A stretch of DNA of 64,000 nucleotides, from positions 3,224,001 to 3,288,000 of the forward strand of contig OZ246966.1 of the NCBI GenBank assembly GCA_965232405.1, read 5' to 3'. The notes beneath the pieces were generated by a model, which was given only the letters and a program-made list of their open reading frames with translations, was not told where the DNA came from and ran no database searches. A program made the position numbers and the translations under genes. The stretch comes from RCIO01 sp965232405. GTDB taxonomy: Bacteria > Pseudomonadota > Alphaproteobacteria > Rhizobiales > Rhizobiaceae. Positions 7,889-16,640 of this stretch are shown here, one piece after another (within the stretch, counting starts at the first letter, position 1; each line of letters starts with the position of its first letter).

Positions 7889-8748
7889 TAGTCGTCTTCT
7901 CCGCCGGCCGATGCGTCGGGAAAGCTGAACCCGGCCCATTCGGGGATCGAGAGCGTCAGCGTCGTGTCGCCTGCAAGCAGCGGCACACCGCGATCCATCG
8001 CCGCCTTCACCTTGTCGATGCGCGCGATGGCGAGGCCGTCTTTGCCGGCCACCGTACCCAGCGTGCCCACGGGCCTTCCGTCGGCGGTGATGTCGGTGCC
8101 GGTGGCAGGCAGCGCAGCGTCGGAATGGGCGATCAGCAGCCGCCGCCTTGCGGTGCCGCGATGCTGCATGCGCGAGACAACTTCCTGCCCGACAAAGCAG
8201 CCCTTCTTCAGCCCGACGCCGCCATTCTGGTCGAACAGCACATCGTGCGGAAACGCATCGCCGAGCTCGTAGTCGGCACCGCTTTCGGCGACGCCATACG
8301 CAATGCGCAGCGCGTCGTAGTCCTCGGCTGTTGCATCGGCAGAAGGCGTTACACCTCGGTGCCGCCTTGCGCCCAAGCGCTCGGGGAAGCGCCGGTCGCG
8401 CGTTGAATCAGTTTCTGAAGCAGGTGAATCGATCCGCCACACCACTGCGACAACATCCTGATCCTGCTTGGTTATTTCAACCTTGGCGCGCAGCTTGTAG
8501 AGCATGAGCCGGCGCAGAAAATCGTCTGCAATGTCATCGCGGCATTCCAGAACGAAGCCTTCATCGCCGTGTCGCGCGATCAGGAAATCGAACAGGATCT
8601 TACCTTGCGGGGTGAGCAGGGCGCCGGGCCAGGCGTCGCTAGTAGCCATGCCCGCAATGTCGGTCGTGATGATGTTTTGCAGGAAGTGCTCGGCGTCGGG
8701 TCCGGCAACGGAGATGTGGGCACGGTCTTTGAGATGAACGGTCGGCAT
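7888..8748 (-). CDS. ygfZ: Folate-binding YgfZ/IBA57-type Fe-S biogenesis protein
   Basis: A 286-residue GcvT-fold protein. The diagnostic K-G-C-[FY]-x-G-Q-E motif is present as KKGCFVGQEVV with Cys184. YgfZ (mitochondrial Iba57) binds tetrahydrofolate and helps build or repair [4Fe-4S] clusters in radical-SAM and aconitase-type enzymes. The N-terminal ISVAGPDAEHFLQNIITTD segment is the usual start of the fold. A somewhat Arg-rich insert (residues ~113-135) is less conserved. It overlaps the HD gene downstream by one base, so the two are probably co-transcribed. No special regulation is visible. Confidence 0.85.
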   Translation of the reverse strand: MPTVHLKDRAHISVAGPDAEHFLQNIITTDIAGMATSDAWPGALLTPQGKILFDFLIARHGDEGFVLECRDDIADDFLRRLMLYKLRAKVEITKQDQDVVAVVWRIDSPASETDSTRDRRFPERLGARRHRGVTPSADATAEDYDALRIAYGVAESGADYELGDAFPHDVLFDQNGGVGLKKGCFVGQEVVSRMQHRGTARRRLLIAHSDAALPATGTDITADGRPVGTLGTVAGKDGLAIARIDKVKAAMDRGVPLLAGDTTLTLSIPEWAGFSFPDASAGGEDD

Positions 8749-8931
8749 GGCGTCGAAGCTGGTTGGGACGCACCCTACCTAAGCCTCCCCGTGGCGGCCT
8801 ACAAGGACAATGCGCGCATCAGGCTTGGCTGCTGACAGTGCTGTGTCAGCAACCGGCTGGCGTGCTGTCCAATGTCTTGCGCAGCCGAGCGAACCGCATA
8901 CGTTGCAATGGCCAATCCGGGGAGTCGCGTC

Positions 8932-9795
8932 ATGAACATCGCCATCGTTGGAGCAAGCGGCGTCTATGGTAGACACCTGACGCCACGCCTTGTCGCCAAG
9001 GGGCATGACGTCCGGGCAGTGGTTCGTCGGCCTGAGGCCGCCGGTGTCGCCCGTGGTTGCGGTGCCGATGTCCGCTCGGCCGACATTTTCGACAGGGCCA
9101 CGCTGGTCGCGGCGCTGGAAGGTTGTGACGTCTGCGTCAACCTGGCTACTTCGCTGCCTGGACCGAGTGGGCGCGGAGACTTCGCCACCAACGATCGAGT
9201 TCGACGGGAAGGCGTGCCGATCCTGATCGAGGCGTGTGGCGAGGCCGGCGTCGGGCGTCTCATCCAGCCGAGCATTTCGTGGGTTGGCGCGGCGGGCGAA
9301 ACGCTTGCCGACGAAACGAACATATTTGAAGCAGATGGCGACGACATAGGCGCCAACGCAATCCGTGCTGCGCAGGAAATGGAAGCAGTGGTCCGCGCGG
9401 CGGATCTCGATTGGCTCGTTCTGCGAGGTGGCCTTTTCTACGGGCCCGGCACCGGAAATGATGATGACTGGTTTGCGCGTGCTGCCGATGGCAGGTTGCG
9501 GCTTCCCGGCGACGGTTCGGATTTCGTCACCCTCGTCCATATTGCCGACATGGCCAGCGCCACTGTTGCGGCAATTGAGGCTTGGCCGTCGCGCCAGACA
9601 TTGATCGTCGCCGATGACGTGCCGGCGCGCTGGAAGGATGTGCTTGGCTACGTCGCTGCTGTCGCCGGAGCCGAGGCACCGCAGGCAGGCGGTCGGCAGG
9701 GCCTTCCATCATTCAGGATGTCGAACACGCTGGCACGCAATTCGCTGCACTGGGCGCCGCTTTTCCCGGACTATCGCGCCGGGCTTGTCCGCTGA
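8932..9795 (+). CDS. NmrA/atypical-SDR NAD(P)-binding protein
   Basis: A 287-residue Rossmann-fold protein of the atypical short-chain dehydrogenase (NmrA or NAD-dependent epimerase) type. MNIAIVGASGVYGRHL at the N-terminus carries the GxxGxxG dinucleotide loop, and VRAVVRRPEAA follows as the second strand. The middle has YGPGTGNDDDW rather than a clear YxxxK, so catalysis is uncertain and it may act as a redox sensor or sugar-nucleotide enzyme. The ATG at 8932 has a GGGGAG site 7 nt upstream; the frame is open further upstream without a better start. Transcribed divergently from ygfZ. Substrate unknown. Confidence 0.75.
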   Translation: MNIAIVGASGVYGRHLTPRLVAKGHDVRAVVRRPEAAGVARGCGADVRSADIFDRATLVAALEGCDVCVNLATSLPGPSGRGDFATNDRVRREGVPILIEACGEAGVGRLIQPSISWVGAAGETLADETNIFEADGDDIGANAIRAAQEMEAVVRAADLDWLVLRGGLFYGPGTGNDDDWFARAADGRLRLPGDGSDFVTLVHIADMASATVAAIEAWPSRQTLIVADDVPARWKDVLGYVAAVAGAEAPQAGGRQGLPSFRMSNTLARNSLHWAPLFPDYRAGLVR

Positions 9796-9822
9796 TCGCT
9801 TAATGCCACTCGTGAGGATCGG

Positions 9823-10257
9823 CTACGTTTCGCCGCCACCACGCCCGCGCCTCAGCCGCTCGGCAAGTTGCCTGAGCTGTGCCGCGCCCTTCGCGCTCAA
9901 CCCTCCATTTTCATAGTCGCGCAGGATCGTCGCCTCGATCTCCTCGGCAACGCGATCGAGCGGCGCGCGGCGATGCGGGTTCTCCGGATCTTCGTGGTCG
10001 AACAGATTGATCAGTCGGTCGGTCTCGCGCCCGAAATACATCAGCCTGTCGAGATAGTGTTCGGGATCGCGTCTATGAGAGATCAGGCCGAGAAAGGCCG
10101 CCGCCAGCGACAGCGGCATCATGACGAAATCGCGCAAGCCGTCGGCCAGCAGTTTGACCTGCAACAGGATGACGCGACGAACGAGCCGGGTGCGGCTTTG
10201 TTCGTGGGGCCGGCTGACATCCGTGCTGCCTTCGTCTCTCAGCTCTGTTGCGTCCAT
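9823..10257 (-). CDS. Conserved hypothetical membrane-associated protein
   Basis: A 144-residue protein with a strong GGGGGAGAG ribosome site. A moderately hydrophobic stretch (FVMMPLSLAAAFLGLIS, residues ~45-61) could be one membrane helix. The C-terminal half is charged and helical (LDRVAEEIEATILRDYE) and ends in an Arg/Gly-rich tail. No enzymatic motif is seen and I do not recognise the family. The same strand and short gap suggest it may be co-transcribed with the exported protein gene starting at 11037. It converges with the NAD(P)-binding gene. Confidence 0.6.
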   Translation of the reverse strand: MDATELRDEGSTDVSRPHEQSRTRLVRRVILLQVKLLADGLRDFVMMPLSLAAAFLGLISHRRDPEHYLDRLMYFGRETDRLINLFDHEDPENPHRRAPLDRVAEEIEATILRDYENGGLSAKGAAQLRQLAERLRRGRGGGET

Positions 10258-10317
10258 CTCTCCCCCGAAAGCCGACGGGATTCATATGGGCGCTCGCGCT
10301 GAAGATGCAAACCGGAT

Positions 10318-11037
10318 CTAGTGCCCTGCCAGAAAGAATGCCCAGCGCCCTTCGGGCGTGATCCCGGCCCGATAGAAGATGTAGGAGCCGAACGCCTTCA
10401 TGTCTTCATAGTCACCGGCGGTGACCAGCTTGAACAGTTCGACCCGCTGCGCACCGGTGAGATTGTCGAGCGGCACGGCGAAGAAATAAGGCCACAGATA
10501 GATTTCGGTCGCTTCACCTGGGTCCAGATGCACATATCCGGCCTCCAGCACTTCCTGCAGGATGGCGAGAATTTCGTGACCTTCGCCATCGCCCGAGATG
10601 TCGCGCAGAAATGCGATCGGGTCGATATCGCCGCTGCCGCTGGAAACCTGCGTGCCGTTGTCCGGTCCGCCGAGAAGCGGGCGCAATGCTTCAATGTCGC
10701 CCGCCTCGCATGCCGCGATGATCAGTTCGCGCATGCGGCGCACGGGTTCGGGCAGCAGATCGAGATCGCGATAGATGACAGGCATCTCCTGCGCCGGGGG
10801 AGCCTCGGTCGTTTCCGTGTCGTCTTCGGAAGTCTCGTCGTCCCCTGCCTGGTCCGGGCCGCCAATCGGCGGCGGCAGGGGAACCTTGATGATTTCCGGC
10901 GGCTGTTCGACATCCTCTTCCGGGATTTCGCTCAAGGCGAAAGCCGGCGAAGCGGCAAGCAGCGCCAGCCCGGCAAGCAGGGTGGTGAGCCATGCCAGCC
11001 GGTATCGGCGTCTGTCGTGTTCGGGTCCTGGCCGCAT
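10318..11037 (-). CDS. Exported hypothetical protein with acidic linker
   Basis: A 239-residue protein. A positively charged start (RRRYR) and hydrophobic core (LAWLTTLLAGLALLAASPAFA) form a signal peptide. A Pro/Glu/Asp/Thr-rich linker follows (residues ~40-80), then a folded C-terminal domain (~85-239) with LWPYFFAVPLDNLT and ending GRWAFFLAGH. Similar Hyphomicrobiales proteins are annotated only as hypothetical. I picked the ATG at 11037 because GGGAC precedes it and it gives a clean signal peptide; frames to 11073 or 11130 add residues without a ribosome site. Likely periplasmic; function unknown. Confidence 0.65.
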   Translation of the reverse strand: MRPGPEHDRRRYRLAWLTTLLAGLALLAASPAFALSEIPEEDVEQPPEIIKVPLPPPIGGPDQAGDDETSEDDTETTEAPPAQEMPVIYRDLDLLPEPVRRMRELIIAACEAGDIEALRPLLGGPDNGTQVSSGSGDIDPIAFLRDISGDGEGHEILAILQEVLEAGYVHLDPGEATEIYLWPYFFAVPLDNLTGAQRVELFKLVTAGDYEDMKAFGSYIFYRAGITPEGRWAFFLAGH

Positions 11038-11153
11038 ATGTCCCACGCTTTCGGGCGATTGCCGAAGAGGCATCGCTCTGACCAGCGCAGTATAGGTCAA
11101 TCGCGGCGGAAAATGGATGCTTGGCCGCAACGCTTGTCGTCGAACTGTGTCGG

Positions 11154-11459
11154 CTAGTGGCGGGTCTGTTCGGGTTCGAACGCGCCCTGCAGCACCTTTT
11201 CGCGCATGGCGTCAATCATCGCCAGTGCCGCTTCCTCGCCGCCCTGGCGCACAAGCGCGTCGAAGGCTGCAGCCAGTGCAGCCTCTGCCATAATGTCGGG
11301 ATCGATTCCCCAGGCTTCCGCTTCGGCCCAGGCCGCGTTCTGGCTTTCGATTGCCGTGAGCCGCTGATGCTCGCGGATCATCTCGTCGATATCGCCGCCG
11401 CTGCGTATCATGCTGTTCACCCTGTGCAGCGTGCCCGACCTCGTATCGGCGCGCTGCAT
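11154..11459 (-). CDS. Small hypothetical helical protein
   Basis: A 101-residue, Ala/Glu-rich protein predicted to be mostly alpha-helical (AAWAEAEAWGIDPDIMAEAALAAAF written as separate helices around an Asp-Pro turn). No signal peptide, membrane segment or catalytic motif. A start 16 codons later (11411) is possible; the chosen ATG is preceded by GGGA and AAAGGG. It lies upstream of the exported protein gene on the same strand. Coding is supported by length, codon pattern and the lack of a better frame, not by homology I can name. Confidence 0.5.
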   Translation of the reverse strand: MQRADTRSGTLHRVNSMIRSGGDIDEMIREHQRLTAIESQNAAWAEAEAWGIDPDIMAEAALAAAFDALVRQGGEEAALAMIDAMREKVLQGAFEPEQTRH

Positions 11460-11537
11460 CCCTTTAATGTCCCGTTAAGACGATAACACAGCAAATGTGG
11501 CGCGCGCCGGAGCCCTGACCTTGCGGTTAACCGCTGG

Positions 11538-11918
11538 TTAATTGCCGAAACGCGAGACGAGATCCTTGGTCAGCGTCTCGCCCTCGAGCATGTAGCGCTC
11601 GATCGCTTCGACGGCAGAAGCGGTGCAGGTGGCATATACGCTGCCGAAGGAGCGGTAGCCGTGGTTGAAGCTGGCGACCAGCCGTGCACGGCGGCCCGGC
11701 TCCGGTTCCTCGTGCACGAGCAGCGATTCCATGTGCTCGCGCCAGGTGTTGCCGGTTTCGCCGCACAAATTGCGCAGATAGTGCAGTGAGCCCAGCAGTT
11801 CCGCCAGCCGCAGCAATTGCGGCTCGTAATGCGCTTCGACAGCCGGCGCACGCGCGGTGCTGGCACCCAGCGCAAGCGCGAGCAGGATTGCGGTCGGAAC
11901 TGGAGCACGAAACTTCAT
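11538..11918 (-). CDS. TIGR02301-type exported protein
   Basis: A 126-residue protein with an N-terminal signal peptide (AILLALALGASTARA) and a compact helical domain: LLRLAELLGSLHYLRNLCG, then TWREHMESLL, then ARLVASFNHGYRSF, and two conserved Cys in GET/CTAS contexts. This matches my memory of TIGR02301, a family of small periplasmic proteins restricted to Hyphomicrobiales and often located near a NUDIX gene, as here. Function is unknown. The Cys pair (LRNLCGE and YATCTAS) may form a disulfide. It lies 75 bases downstream of the NUDIX gene on the same strand. Confidence 0.7.
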   Translation of the reverse strand: MKFRAPVPTAILLALALGASTARAPAVEAHYEPQLLRLAELLGSLHYLRNLCGETGNTWREHMESLLVHEEPEPGRRARLVASFNHGYRSFGSVYATCTASAVEAIERYMLEGETLTKDLVSRFGN

Positions 11919-11993
11919 GCCAGCCTTTTCGCCGGGAATTGCGACGTCTGCAAGGCGGAGAGGGCGGCTGAAGCTCGTTGATCGCAGCTAGCG

Positions 11994-12407
11994 TTAATCG
12001 ACCGGCGCGCTCAACAGCTCGCGCACGACCGCCAGAGTGCTCGGCGTGATAGGCATCGCCTCGGCTTCAGCCAGCGTGAACCAGCCCGCATCTGCGGCAT
12101 CGTCACCGGGCACCAGAGTGCCCGTGGCTTCCGTCACCAGAAAGACCGTCAGCGAATAGACAGCGGGGCCCGGTTCGGTGGCGCCCAGTTGCACCTCGCG
12201 AAAGGGCGCGTAACGCACGGCTGTGAGCCCGGTTTCTTCCGCTAGTTCGCGCCGCATGGCTTCTTCCAGCGTTTCGCCGGCTTCCACACGACCGCCGGGA
12301 AACGCGTGCAGTCCCATCGCGGGTTGGCGTCCGCGCAAAACGAGAAGCACCCTGTCCTCGCGCACACAGGCCGCCGAGACAGCCGGGATGAGACGGTCGC
12401 CGCTCAT
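11994..12407 (-). CDS. NUDIX hydrolase
   Basis: A 137-residue single-domain NUDIX hydrolase that cleaves a nucleoside diphosphate linked to another moiety. The full 23-residue Nudix box is present at residues ~37-60: it starts GGRVEAGETLEEAM and ends RELAEETGL, with the metal-binding Glu residues of REXXEE intact. Subfamily and substrate are not evident. The ATG at 12407 is preferred because it leaves room for divergent promoters before the next gene; an ATG at 12470 would add 21 residues and leave only 35 bases. Confidence 0.82.
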   Translation of the reverse strand: MSGDRLIPAVSAACVREDRVLLVLRGRQPAMGLHAFPGGRVEAGETLEEAMRRELAEETGLTAVRYAPFREVQLGATEPGPAVYSLTVFLVTEATGTLVPGDDAADAGWFTLAEAEAMPITPSTLAVVRELLSAPVD

Positions 12408-12505
12408 CGTGGCAACCAATAGCTCGTCGATTGGTCTCGCGGCCTTGTCATGCCCGTCAACTGCCTGCATCTTGCCGGTCTTCGAGAGGGTAGGGGGTAT
12501 CGGGT

Positions 12506-13078
12506 ATGGCGGGATTTGCAAGGCCGGTCTGGGTCGTAACAGGCCTCGTGGTTGCAGGGCTGGCGCTGTCCACCTGCGCAACGCTCAACGAGGAAGAGTG
12601 CCAGACCGCCAACTGGGCGCAACTCGGCCAGTCCGACGGCGCAGCGGGGCGTCCCTCCAACTATGTTGAACTCCACCGCGAGGCCTGCGCGAAGCACGGC
12701 GTTCCGGTCAACGACCAGCAATGGTTCACCGGTTGGCAGGTCGGCATTCGGCTTTATTGCACGCCGCAGAACGGCCTTCTGGTGGGTCGGGACGGCAAGA
12801 GCTACCAGAATTCCTGCCCGGCCGACATGAACCTCGAATTCCTCAATGCCTACCAGGTCGGCAAGCGCGTGTTCGACGCCCGCAAGGAACTGACCGATGC
12901 GCGCTCGGAACTCGACAGGGCGTTGTCGGATCTTGAGGACGCCGATGCCGAAGACAGGCAGCGCCTGACGATCAAGGCCGAAACGCTGCGCACCCAGGTG
13001 TTCGGCGCTGAAATTCGTGTCCAGTCGGCAGAGGCGGCCTATGACCGCTACCTCATCGACCTGTCGCGCAATTTCTGA
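12506..13078 (+). CDS. DUF2799-type lipoprotein
   Basis: A 190-residue protein with an N-terminal hydrophobic segment ending in a lipobox-like LSTC (residues ~21-24), so probably an outer or inner membrane lipoprotein. The mature part carries the DUF2799 pattern: CQTANWAQLGQSDGAAG, then HREACAKHGV, then WFTGWQVGIRLYCTPQNG, and SYQNSCPADM. The C-terminal third is a long coiled-coil (ARKELTDARSELDRALSDLE). Six conserved Cys suggest disulfides in the periplasm. Divergent from the NUDIX gene; the SRAP gene follows 15 bases later, suggesting an operon. Function unknown. Confidence 0.75.
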   Translation: MAGFARPVWVVTGLVVAGLALSTCATLNEEECQTANWAQLGQSDGAAGRPSNYVELHREACAKHGVPVNDQQWFTGWQVGIRLYCTPQNGLLVGRDGKSYQNSCPADMNLEFLNAYQVGKRVFDARKELTDARSELDRALSDLEDADAEDRQRLTIKAETLRTQVFGAEIRVQSAEAAYDRYLIDLSRNF

Positions 13079-13093
13079 TGCGGTGACTGATCC

Positions 13094-13861
13094 ATGTGCG
13101 GTCGTTATGCGCTCATAGGCACGCCTGAGGAGGTGAAGGCCTATTTCGATCTGCTCGAAATCCTGAAGTTTCCGCAGCGCTACAACATCGCGCCAACCCA
13201 GCCGATCCTGACCGTCATGGCGGGCCCGCCGCGCGAGCCGGGGTCGAACCTGCCAAACCGTTCCTCGCTGCTGGTTCGATGGGGGTTCATCCCGACATGG
13301 GCCAAGAACCCGAAGGACATGCCGCTGCTCATCAATGCGCGGTCGGAAACGGCGGCCGAGAAAAACACCTTCCGCGCCGCCATGCGGCATCGCCGCGCCC
13401 TGATCCCTGCTTCCGGCTTCTATGAATGGAAGCGCCAGGGTGGAAAGCCGGTTCAGGCCTACTGGATCAAGCCTCGCGACGACAGCATCGTCGCATTTGG
13501 CGCGCTGATGGAGACTTGGCACGAACCCGGCGGCTCGGAGATGGACACGGCGGCGATCCTGACGACCTCCGCGAACGAGCAGATCAGCCATATCCATCAC
13601 CGCATGCCGGTGGTGATCAGGCAGCAGGATTTCGACCGCTGGCTCGACTGCATCAACAACGAGCCGCGCGACGTTGCCGGCCTGATGGAACCGGTACAGC
13701 CGGACTTCTTCGAGGCGATCCCGGTGTCGAACAAGGTCAACAAGTTCTCCAACACCGGCCCCGAAATCCAGGATCGGGTGGAGCCGAAGAACGAAGACCC
13801 CGTCGAGGACAAGAAAGGCGACAAGGAACCCGAACAGTCGAAGCAGATGAAACTGCTTTGA
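13094..13861 (+). CDS. SRAP protein (YedK/HMCES-type abasic-site DNA-protein crosslinker)
   Basis: A 255-residue SOS-response-associated peptidase family protein. It begins MCGRYAL, so Met removal exposes Cys2, which forms a thiazolidine with abasic sites in single-stranded DNA. The other active-site parts are present: Asn in INARSET, the Glu of SGFYEWKR and the His of HHRMPVV. In bacteria YedK protects abasic lesions at forks. The last ~45 residues (PEIQDRVEPKNEDP...) are a charged disordered tail beyond the core domain. The name peptidase reflects N-terminal self-cleavage rather than general proteolysis. No SOS box is seen nearby. Confidence 0.9.
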   Translation: MCGRYALIGTPEEVKAYFDLLEILKFPQRYNIAPTQPILTVMAGPPREPGSNLPNRSSLLVRWGFIPTWAKNPKDMPLLINARSETAAEKNTFRAAMRHRRALIPASGFYEWKRQGGKPVQAYWIKPRDDSIVAFGALMETWHEPGGSEMDTAAILTTSANEQISHIHHRMPVVIRQQDFDRWLDCINNEPRDVAGLMEPVQPDFFEAIPVSNKVNKFSNTGPEIQDRVEPKNEDPVEDKKGDKEPEQSKQMKLL

Positions 13862-13954
13862 GACGGTCTGCTTCGCTGTCGCCGAAGCCGGTGACCACGG
13901 CGCCCGGCGCTACTGGCCCATTGCAGCCAAAGCCTGAGCGGCTATAGCCGCCTC

Positions 13955-14563
13955 ATGGCTCCGTTACCTTTCCTGTCCGGCTTCTTCCTTGGCGGATCGC
14001 TGATCGTGGCGATCGGTGCGCAGAACGCATTCATCCTGCGTCAGGGGCTGCTTGGGCAGCACGTTTTCATTCTTTGCCTGATCTGCGCGCTGTCGGATGC
14101 GGTGCTGATCGCGGCCGGCGTTGCCGGTCTGGGCACGCTGGTCGCCCAGTCGCCCCGGCTGGTGCAGATTGTGACGGTCGGCGGGGCGCTGTTCCTGTTC
14201 ACCTATGCGGCGCTGGCCTTTCGGCGCGCCATCCGGCCGGACGCTCTCAATGCGGCCAAGACCGGCGAGGCAAACCTCGGGGCCGCAATCGCGGCCTGCC
14301 TCGCCTTCACTTTCCTCAATCCGCATGTCTATCTCGACACGGTGCTGCTTGTCGGCTCCGTGTCCGCGTCCTATGCGGGCGCCGACCGGCTCGCCTTCGG
14401 CACCGGCGCTGTAATTGCGTCGTTCGTCTGGTTCTTCGGGCTGGGTTATGGCGCGCGACTGCTGCAGCCATTATTCGCCAGACCGTCGGCCTGGCGGGTC
14501 CTCGACCTTGCGATCGGCCTGGTGATGGCCGCGATCGCCGTCAGCCTGCTCGCCGGGCTCTGA
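13955..14563 (+). CDS. LysE/ArgO-family amino acid exporter
   Basis: A 202-residue polytopic inner membrane protein of the LysE superfamily, about six helices. The N-terminal GGSLIVAIGAQNAFILRQGL motif is the hallmark of the LysE/ArgO branch (GAQNAFVLRQG), which exports basic amino acids such as lysine and arginine. The central FLNPHVYLDTVLLVGS is also diagnostic of ArgO. There is no adjacent LysG/ArgP regulator, which many such genes have. A weak ribosome site precedes the ATG; the SRAP gene ends 93 bases upstream. Confidence 0.85.
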   Translation: MAPLPFLSGFFLGGSLIVAIGAQNAFILRQGLLGQHVFILCLICALSDAVLIAAGVAGLGTLVAQSPRLVQIVTVGGALFLFTYAALAFRRAIRPDALNAAKTGEANLGAAIAACLAFTFLNPHVYLDTVLLVGSVSASYAGADRLAFGTGAVIASFVWFFGLGYGARLLQPLFARPSAWRVLDLAIGLVMAAIAVSLLAGL

Positions 14564-14570
14564 CGCGCTA

Positions 14571-14717
14571 TCAGCGCGAGCGGCCGCCAGTGTCGTAGGC
14601 AGGCTTGCGGAACAGGAGTGCGGCCAGAACCGCGGCCGGACCGATCGAGCGATAGTGGCACGAAAGCGTGGCCGCACTGGCGCGAGCGCGTTCCTGCTCG
14701 TGGCGGGTGAAGGTCAT
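14571..14717 (-). CDS. Small 48-residue hypothetical protein
   Basis: A short frame beginning at ATG 14717 with an AGGAAAAAG ribosome site just upstream. The product is basic at the N-terminus (MTFTRHEQERARA), then moderately hydrophobic (SIGPAAVLAALLF) and ends TGGRSR. Small proteins with a similar SIGPAAVLAA core occur in rhizobia, as I recall, but I cannot verify this. It converges with the LysE gene with only 7 bases between stops. The long antisense frame through cysS that shares this stop is a shadow; only this C-terminal piece looks real. Confidence 0.45.
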   Translation of the reverse strand: MTFTRHEQERARASAATLSCHYRSIGPAAVLAALLFRKPAYDTGGRSR

Positions 14718-15116
14718 TTTCTTTTTCCTGTTTCGAAGCATGTTCTTCGGGTGCTCCGTTCGTTCTCGATTGAGACGAAATCGTGACGTGATTGTTGCCA
14801 CTGAAAGGCATTTTGAACCGGGCCGGTTATGAAATGGTGACCAAGCGGCCAATGATGCAATTCTGCAACGCGCCGAACCGGCAATCCGGCACTTTGAGCC
14901 TTGACGGAATGCGGCGCTGACGCGATAACGCGCGCCATGAAAACGGCAACCGCCATTATCGGTATTTGCATTATCGGCTAGCGCACCCGCTGGTCCGGAC
15001 GTTTTCGCCTTCTCATTCAGACACGAAAACCGAACCGGCCAGCCGGTCGGCATGGTTCGCAAAGTTGCAGACTTTTCGGACAAGGCCACGCGAGGCGAGG
15101 AACGGAGAGGTTTGAC
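14718..15116. other. 399-bp intergenic region upstream of cysS
   Basis: No convincing gene. It should hold the divergent promoters for the 48-residue protein gene and cysS. A 14-codon hydrophobic frame at 14937-14981 lacks a ribosome site. Near the cysS start is one copy of a 25-bp dispersed repeat (15061-15085). The cysS Shine-Dalgarno GGAGAGG is at 15104-15110. Confidence 0.6.
15061..15085 (-). repeat. Dispersed 25-bp repeat, copy A
   Basis: This 25-base sequence is the exact reverse complement of bases 47897-47921. The element contains CTTTT and AAAAG arms around TCTGCAA, so it can form a small hairpin. It lies 32 bases before the cysS start codon. Two copies in 64 kb, both intergenic, suggest a genome-wide repeat family. 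Confidence 0.8.
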
Positions 15117-16550
15117 GTGAACGAAGGACTGCGGCTCTACAACACGCTGACCCGGACGAAGGAGGCGTTCGCCCCCATCGATCCGAACAACGTGCGCATG
15201 TATGTCTGCGGCCCAACGGTCTACGACTATGCCCATATCGGCAATGCGCGCCCGGCCATTGTCTTCGACGTGCTGTTCCGCCTGCTGCGCCATGTCTATG
15301 GGGCGGACCACGTCACCTATGTCCGCAACATCACGGACGTTGACGACAAGATAAACGCGCGCGCCCTGCGCGATTTCGGCGACGAGATCGCTTCCGGCCG
15401 GCTGTCGCTCAACGACGCGATCCGCAAGGTCACCGAACCCACCTTCAACCAGTACCAGCAGGATGTCGCCGCACTCGGCTGCCTGCCGCCGACCGAGCAG
15501 CCGCGCGCGACCGAGTTCGTGCTGCCTCGCGCCGACGGCAAGGACGATATGGTCGGCATGATTCAATCTCTCATCGACCGCGGCCACGCCTATGAGGCAA
15601 AAGGCGAATCCGGGCGCGAGGTGCTGTTCGACACAACTTCGATGCCGGAATATGGCAGCCTCTCGAAGCGCAATCTCGACGAGCAGCAGGCCGGCGCCCG
15701 CGTCGCCGTCGAGGCGCACAAGAAGCACCCGGCCGACTTCGTTTTGTGGAAGGAATCGTCGGCTGACGAACCCGGCTGGGAGGCGACTTTCCGCGAAGGC
15801 GGCAAGGACATCGCGATCCGCGGCCGGCCCGGCTGGCATATCGAATGCTCGGCCATGTCCGCTGCCTATCTCGGCGACGTCTTTGACATCCATGGCGGCG
15901 GGCTCGACCTCATCTTCCCGCACCATGAAAACGAGATCGCGCAGTCGCGCTGCGCCCACGGCACGGACGTGATGGCGAATGTGTGGATGCACAATGGCTT
16001 CCTGCAGGTCGAAGGCAGGAAGATGTCCAAGTCGGAAGGCAACTTCGTCACCATCCACGACCTTCTGGAAACGGAGAAGTTCGGCGGCCGCAAATGGCCG
16101 GGCGAGGTGCTGCGCCTTGCCATGCTGATGACGCACTACCGCGAACCGATCGATTTCAGCGTAAGGCGGCTGGAGGAAGCGGAGGCGCTTCTTGCCAAAT
16201 GGCGGCGCAGGGCAGCTGGTGTCGACGCGAAGAAGATCGGCATATCGTTTGCCGAGGCGCTGGGTGACGACCTCGATATGGCGGCATATCTCACCTTGTT
16301 GAATAGCTCTGAGACGCCTGCAGAAGAACTAGCTGCAGGGGCGAAACTGATCGGTGTCGATCTTTCCGAAAAACAGACTGCAATCGACGTCGCAAAGATC
16401 GTTGAAGATCGCCTCGCGCTCATCCGCGAAAAGAACTGGGCGGAAGCCGACCGCATCCGCGACGAGCTTCTGGAGCAAGGCATCCAGCTCAAGGACGGCA
16501 AGGACCCTGAAACCGGTGAGCGCGTCACCACATGGGAAGTGAAGCGGTGA
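15117..16550 (+). CDS. cysS: Cysteinyl-tRNA synthetase
   Basis: A 477-residue class I aminoacyl-tRNA synthetase that charges tRNA-Cys in the cytoplasm. Zinc-ligand Cys is in MYVCGPTVYD, the HIGH motif appears as YAHIGNARP, further zinc ligands are in HIECSAMS and FPHHENE, and the KMSKS motif is intact (RKMSKSEGN). Length is normal for the family. The start is GTG with a strong GGAGAGG site 6 nt upstream; no in-frame ATG is better placed. Transcribed alone or with the downstream hydroxylase gene 90 bases later. Confidence 0.97.
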   Translation: MNEGLRLYNTLTRTKEAFAPIDPNNVRMYVCGPTVYDYAHIGNARPAIVFDVLFRLLRHVYGADHVTYVRNITDVDDKINARALRDFGDEIASGRLSLNDAIRKVTEPTFNQYQQDVAALGCLPPTEQPRATEFVLPRADGKDDMVGMIQSLIDRGHAYEAKGESGREVLFDTTSMPEYGSLSKRNLDEQQAGARVAVEAHKKHPADFVLWKESSADEPGWEATFREGGKDIAIRGRPGWHIECSAMSAAYLGDVFDIHGGGLDLIFPHHENEIAQSRCAHGTDVMANVWMHNGFLQVEGRKMSKSEGNFVTIHDLLETEKFGGRKWPGEVLRLAMLMTHYREPIDFSVRRLEEAEALLAKWRRRAAGVDAKKIGISFAEALGDDLDMAAYLTLLNSSETPAEELAAGAKLIGVDLSEKQTAIDVAKIVEDRLALIREKNWAEADRIRDELLEQGIQLKDGKDPETGERVTTWEVKR

Positions 16551-16640
16551 GGGTGGCTGCCAGCGGCCCGGCGTCGCGAAACGCATGTAACGAAGCAGGT
16601 TTGTTGCCGTCGGTGACGGCACTTTTGGAGACGTAATGTC

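Noticed and set aside
13094..13861. SRAP gene as part of an SOS-regulated cassette
   Set aside because: No LexA-type site was found upstream, and the neighbours (lipoprotein, LysE) are not repair genes.
14937..14981. 14-residue hydrophobic frame (starts MKTATAII) upstream of cysS
   Set aside because: No Shine-Dalgarno and too short to judge; likely chance.
14571..16136. Long 521-codon antisense frame through cysS
   Set aside because: It mirrors the GC-skewed third positions of cysS; only its last 48 codons, outside cysS, look independent.
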